In this document: positions 60,036-64,000 of the stretch, one piece after another
How positions within the stretch are numbered: the stretch's first letter is position 1
Layout: the number at the start of each line of letters is the position of its first letter
Origin: Gibbula magus
Taxonomy: Eukaryota > Mollusca > Gastropoda > Trochida > Trochidae
Reading direction: 5' to 3'
Assembly (NCBI GenBank): GCA_936450465.1
Contig: OW388303.1
Location: 7,255,193 to 7,319,192 of the forward strand
DNA: 64,000 bases
Notes under the pieces: model-generated
The model's database searches: none
Seen by the model: the letters and a program-made list of their open reading frames with translations, nothing else
What the model was told of the DNA's origin: nothing
Position numbers and translations under genes: made by a program

Positions 60036-60174
60036 TTCACAGTATCCTGCAGTCCCAGCAGGGTATCCCGGCAACACCGCAGTCAGTAGCTGACCTGCAG
60101 GGCTTGTGTAGCGCTCTCCTCGACACCATCAACGACAAGAGTCTCGCTCTCTCTCACCAACGCAAAACCAACAA
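60036..60174 (+). CDS. CCDC149: CCDC149-like protein, exon 9 (last one visible)
   Basis: 139 nt, entering in phase 1 and leaving in phase 2; acceptor CCGACTCCAG, donor AACAA|GTATGT. It encodes 'GIPATPQSVADLQGLCSALL' and 'LSHQRKTN', matching family '[21 protein letters not shown]' and 'HQRQTNK'. The next family block (ILGNRVAELE) is not found before 64,000, so the gene continues beyond the window. A (TA)n run precedes the acceptor at 59,995-60,015. Confidence 0.93.
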
Positions 60175-60649
60175 GTATGTTGGATACAGTATAGGGTTTC
60201 ATGTTTTGACTTCTTTTTTTTTGAGGGATTATTGTAGTCTATATGCTGAAATTATAACTGTTTTACATAAATGTTTGGCAACTTTTTATACATTGTGGGT
60301 TTGATATGGAGACAGGTGTCCGATGAAATTGAAATGAACATGGCAATATATTTATCTCAACAAGCCCTATTAGTGGAGTCCCTTAGTGTCAAAATTTAGA
60401 AATATTGGCTTAAAGTATGAAACTTGGCATGAGTGATCATCAGGCATGTAGATATTCATTTTGCCTAGAATCCAAATTTTTTTACCGCGAGAACCTGGTC
60501 ACGTGACCTTAAATCCAAAATGTCCGCCATATTTTCGTGAAAATCAGTTCTAAGCTAAATAAATAATTATGTGCATGAACTTAGCCAGATTTTTTTTATA
60601 TTTTAAGTGCATGTCTACAGAATTCATGTACTTCAGCATACAAAATCCC

Positions 60650-62235
60650 TTATTAGCAGCTCCGACTAAGTCGGAGCTGCTATCAGTTTTTGCGCAGTTT
60701 CCGTCGCCGCCGCCGCCGCGTTTTGTATTCGCTAAAACTTTTTTCCTAGAAGGTTTTGAGAACTCATATACATAACTTCTTACTTATGCCCCTGGGGAAT
60801 TTTTTTGACATATTCATATTCAAGTTCAAAGGTCAAGGTCACGAGTTATGAAATCGCTAAAAAAATCCTTGTAAACACGATAACTTGAAAAATATTTGTA
60901 CTATCAGGCTCTTCTTTGGTGTACATCAACTATGGAGAAAGGCCAAGATTATGAAAAGGTTTTCGCTAACATCCGTCAAAGGTCAAGGTCACAGCGAGGG
61001 CACGACTTAAGCATGCTTTTGCGAAAATGTCTTATTTCAACTATTAACAGTTTAAATCATTAAATGATTGTTATACACAATGAAAAGTGATCACTGATTG
61101 TGTGACCTTGAATTTAAAAGGTCAAGGTCACGAAATATGGTCAAGGTAACCAGTTCTGAAATTGCTAAATAACCTTTTCCCAAGAAGGTATTAACACCTC
61201 ATATACATAGCTTCTTTCTTATAAACCTGGTGGATGATTTTGACATGTTCACATTCAAGGTCAAAGGTCAAGGTCACGAGTTCTGAAATCGCTAAAAAAA
61301 TCCTTGAAAACACGATCACTTGAAAAATATTTGTGCTATCAGGCTCTTATTTGGTGTATATCAACTATGGAGAAAGGCCAAGATTTGAAAAGGTTTTCGC
61401 TAACATCCGTCAAAGGTCAAGGTCACAGCGAGGGCACGACTTAAGCATGCTTTTGCGAAAATGTCTTATTTCAACTATTAACACTTTGAATCATTAAATG
61501 ATTGTTATACACAATGAAAAGTGATCACTGATTGTGTGACCTTGAATTTTAACGGTCAAGGTCACGAGATAGGGTCAAGGTCACCAGTTCTGAAATCACT
61601 AAATAACTTTTTTCCATGAAGGTATCAACACCTCATATATATATATAGCTTCTTTCTTGTACACCTGGGGAAATATTTTGACATGCTCACATTCAAGGTC
61701 AAAGGTCAAGGTCATGAGTTCTGAAATCACTACAAAAATCCTTGTAAACACGATAACTTCAACAACTTCTGTGCTATCAGGCCCTAACTTGGTATATATC
61801 AACTATGGAGAAAGACCAAGATTTGAAAACGTTTTTGCTAAAATCTGTCAAAGGTCAAGGTCATAGCAAGGTCACAACTTAAGCGTGCTATTGTGAATAT
61901 GCCTTATGTTAACAATGAACACTTTTGAGTCATTGCATGATTGTTATACACAATGAAAAGTAATCATTGATGATGTGACCTTGAAGGTCAAAGTTCAAGG
62001 ACATGAGATATTGGTTAAGGCCATGTTAATCTTTTGATCCAATTTTGAAATCAGAAATAGGTTTTAAGAACAAAGTTGTGAAAAGTGACCCCAGTGATGA
62101 TTTAACTTGTTAGAATAACTTGAATAATGAAAAACATTTTGTCAAAAAAAATTCCCATTTTATTTATGCTGAGGAGAAGGCGGAACAGGGAAAGGCGAGA
62201 CCCAAAGTTTCGGAGCTGCTCTGCTTTTGCGGTGT
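60650..62235. mobile_element. repeat element with three ~435-bp tandem units rich in AGGTCA motifs
   Basis: It begins with a hairpin, GCAGCTCCGACTAAGTCGGAGCTGC (60,657-60,681), then (CGC)n codons-like GTCGCCGCCGCCGCCGCG. Three tandem units start near 60,775, 61,208 and 61,647; each contains TTCAAAGGTCAAGGTCA or similar, 'ATCAACTATGGAGAAAG' and 'AATGAAAAGTGATCA'. It ends near CGGAGCTGCTCTGCTTTTGCGGTG (62,210-62,233), echoing the opening hairpin. No frame has transposase motifs. It lies in the intron after exon 9. Confidence 0.8.
61258..61276 (+). promoter_or_regulatory. overlapping DR1 and extended half-site (nuclear-receptor-type motif)
   Basis: AGGTCAAAGGTCA (61,258-61,270) is a perfect direct repeat with 1-bp spacing. 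It overlaps TCAAGGTCA (61,268-61,276), the extended half-site of ERR/SF-1-type receptors. The same composite is at 61,696-61,714, and a one-mismatch version at 60,823-60,841. They are part of the tandem element; binding is unproved. Confidence 0.4.
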
Positions 62236-62239
62236 CCCG

Positions 62240-63070
62240 CAAACGCTCTTCTAGTTTGGTTTATTTTATTGCATATTTTGCAGTTAAAAAGTCAAAATTT
62301 AACTTTTTTTGAAATTTTTGGCTGAAGTTTTTTATTGTTTTTTTTTTACTTTGTCTGATCTATGAACATTCTTGAATGTTGGATATGCTGATACACAATG
62401 TGGGATATATAAGAAGTTTGTTTATACAATATCTAATATGTATTTATTCAATATATATTTTCCCATGTTTTAATTTGAAAGTCAACACCTGAATTTGCTT
62501 TGCCTCAATTACCTAAAATCAAAAATGGCCGCCAAATTTCCATTACCGGTAGTTAAAATTATATGAATTAATATTATTATATTATTCCATAATAAAGCAT
62601 TCAATACATTTAGTTAGACGCTCTTTCAATATTAAATTAATATGTACATATCAAATAAATAAAATAATGCATTTACAATGTCAATTTACAATTTACAATT
62701 TTCACTATTTAAGTGCATATAGTGCATATTTTTGTAAAATTTTAGGGTTTTTTTATTATTGAGATTTTAGTGTTCTTCTTCAAAGGATTGATGCAAATTA
62801 TTGTAGGTGGGTCATGTTGATATAAAATTTGAAATGTTACACATTTAGTATTTGCAGAAACGGTAGGCCAAAAATTCCAAAACTATTGTTTCCATAGCAA
62901 CATGTGATTTAGTATGAAGACAACTGAGCACCGACATGATATTTTATTTTAAGGTTATCATCATTATGCCAGTTGCATATATAAGAATTGTGAATTGTTC
63001 AAGTAAATAGAACTGGAAAGGTAAGGGTCTGTCGTGGTAAAGGTTAAGGCCAAGCACACATGTACACATA
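62240..63070. other. intronic stretch without recognisable feature
   Basis: Very AT-rich; nothing recognised. Confidence 0.5.
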
Positions 63071-63075
63071 AACGC

Positions 63076-63670
63076 TTAAAGGAACATTGAGTATATTGTT
63101 GGAGTCACATATGCCAAACGTTATCAATAGTGTCAATATTTAGATATTTGTATTAAGAAGTAAGTACTGACATTTGCTGAAAATCATTTTAATGCTAACC
63201 AGTTATATACAGTGACAATATAAATGTGAACAAATGTGATTGACAACCAGACATTGTATGTCGGCTGGTGCGCACCAATTAGTGAAACGTAATTTTGGAA
63301 ATTTTTCTATAGCATGTAAAAAGACAAACTTTGGTTGATACTGGTCAATAGTAACTAGTATACATTTACTCTGTTATTTCGCTCTCGAATGCTCTGACGA
63401 TTGTACATGAGAACGTGCCCATTTTTTTAAGACACATCTCTTCAAAAACATTAACCAGATTGTCAATTACTTTTCATCCTTGTACAATGCTCTGAGCAGA
63501 AAACATATGGATAAAGCGCTATATAAATACTTATTTATTATTTATCAATAATTGGGACCTGTAATTTCATCTTTTGAACAGGTTCTCGGTTTGTGCTTAA
63601 TTTTCATTACAAACATGTAATTGTCATAAATTTGGTATTTGGGGATGAATGAAACCGGATATGCAAATTC
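63076..63670. mobile_element. diverged second copy of the 846-bp inverted-repeat element
   Basis: CTTAAAGGAACATTGAGTAT, 'AAGTACTGACATTTGCTGAA' and 'CCAATTAGTGAAACGT' follow the same order as 40,192-40,385. The GGGGATGAATGA near 63,640 corresponds to GGGGATGAATATGC near 40,920. The right terminus was not located. Confidence 0.6.
63420..63545 (+). mobile_element. 3' end fragment of a CR1/L2-like LINE
   Basis: AAGACACATCTCTTCAAAAA encodes the 'KTHLF' motif found at the C terminus of this LINE group. It is followed by GCTCTGAGCAG and AAAGCGCTATATAAATACTT and a TTATTTATTATTTAT tail. It appears nested within the element copy at 63,076. Confidence 0.65.
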
Positions 63671-63679
63671 TGTCTTTTT

Positions 63680-64000
63680 AATGACAAAGGATTACAATAA
63701 TGTAACATCAATAAGATTTAGTCTGAGCAGATTATTAAATTTATTGAAAAACTTAGATGTTTATAACATTTTCTCTGTATGTATACAGTATATGCCATTC
63801 AAATTGCTAAGTTTACAAATATTGTAGAAAACATCTTCTTTATTGTGAATATACACATTGTTTCAGAGTGTATGCTTACTTCTTCAACAGATGGATCACA
63901 TATGTTTAAAATAAAACGGTTTGAACATTTGATCTTTGGATTCAAAAACACAAAACATTTTACAGAAAGCAATTTATATTAAACAATTGAATATAATTGT
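63680..64000. other. AT-rich end of window
   Basis: No supported exon. TTGTTTCAG at 63,858-63,866 is acceptor-like, but what follows does not read as the next CCDC149 block. Confidence 0.4.

Noticed and set aside
63850..63900. Exon 10 of the CCDC149-like gene after TTGTTTCAG
   Set aside because: The following sequence does not read as the expected family block in the required phase.

Overview
The window is nuclear DNA of an animal, most probably a mollusc. A multi-exon gene is recognisable as CCDC149, there is a BIR-domain inhibitor-of-apoptosis (IAP) gene, and CR1/L2-like and I-clade-like LINEs sit among tRNA-derived SINEs whose tails end in (CTCA)n. That tail and the 'GGCGTTAAAC' motif before it are familiar to me from gastropods such as abalone, but this placement is from memory and not proved here. 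There are no prokaryotic features. Most of the sequence is repeats.

Layout. 1-370: a 50-bp tandem repeat. 643-781: a long palindrome. 1.70-1.94 kb: a tRNA-derived SINE. 2.13-2.83 kb (minus): an intronless IAP gene with one BIR domain and a C-terminal UBA-like region. 3.71-21.99 kb: one uninterrupted 18.3-kb satellite of a 31-bp unit with higher-order blocks. 22.1-26.4 kb: AT-rich DNA with miniature inverted-repeat elements and a hairpin element. 26.65-31.58 kb (minus): pieces of a secreted or extracellular gene (signal peptide, PAN-like segment, YWTD-like propeller segment) carrying a 2-kb, 33-bp minisatellite and a 5'-truncated LINE. 32.1-36.6 kb: further repeat elements, including a TIR element at 33.67-34.13 kb and a large fold-back element at 35.82-36.58 kb. 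37.0-40.1 kb: a 5'-truncated RNase H-bearing LINE flanked by two near-identical 650-bp direct repeats. 40.2-41.0 kb and 63.08 kb: two copies of another terminal-inverted-repeat element.

42.25 kb to beyond 60.17 kb (plus): the CCDC149-like coiled-coil gene. Nine exons in a consistent chain of intron phases, plus one candidate alternative first exon, are visible; the 3' part lies outside the window. Its introns hold a 23-bp minisatellite, tandem 177-bp and ~435-bp repeat elements, SINEs and fold-back elements.

The most unusual structure is at 49.91-50.77 kb. The acceptor splice site and the first 36 nt of CCDC149 exon 2 are tandemly amplified nine times at an exact 95-bp spacing, so eight complete decoy acceptors (branch-point-like motif, pyrimidine tract, AG, exon start) precede the real one. 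Most copies also carry a GTAAGA donor-like motif 28 nt inside. Other notable points are the higher-order structure of the 18-kb satellite, the LINE with ~650-bp flanking duplications, and a shared 3' tail between that LINE and the local SINE family.
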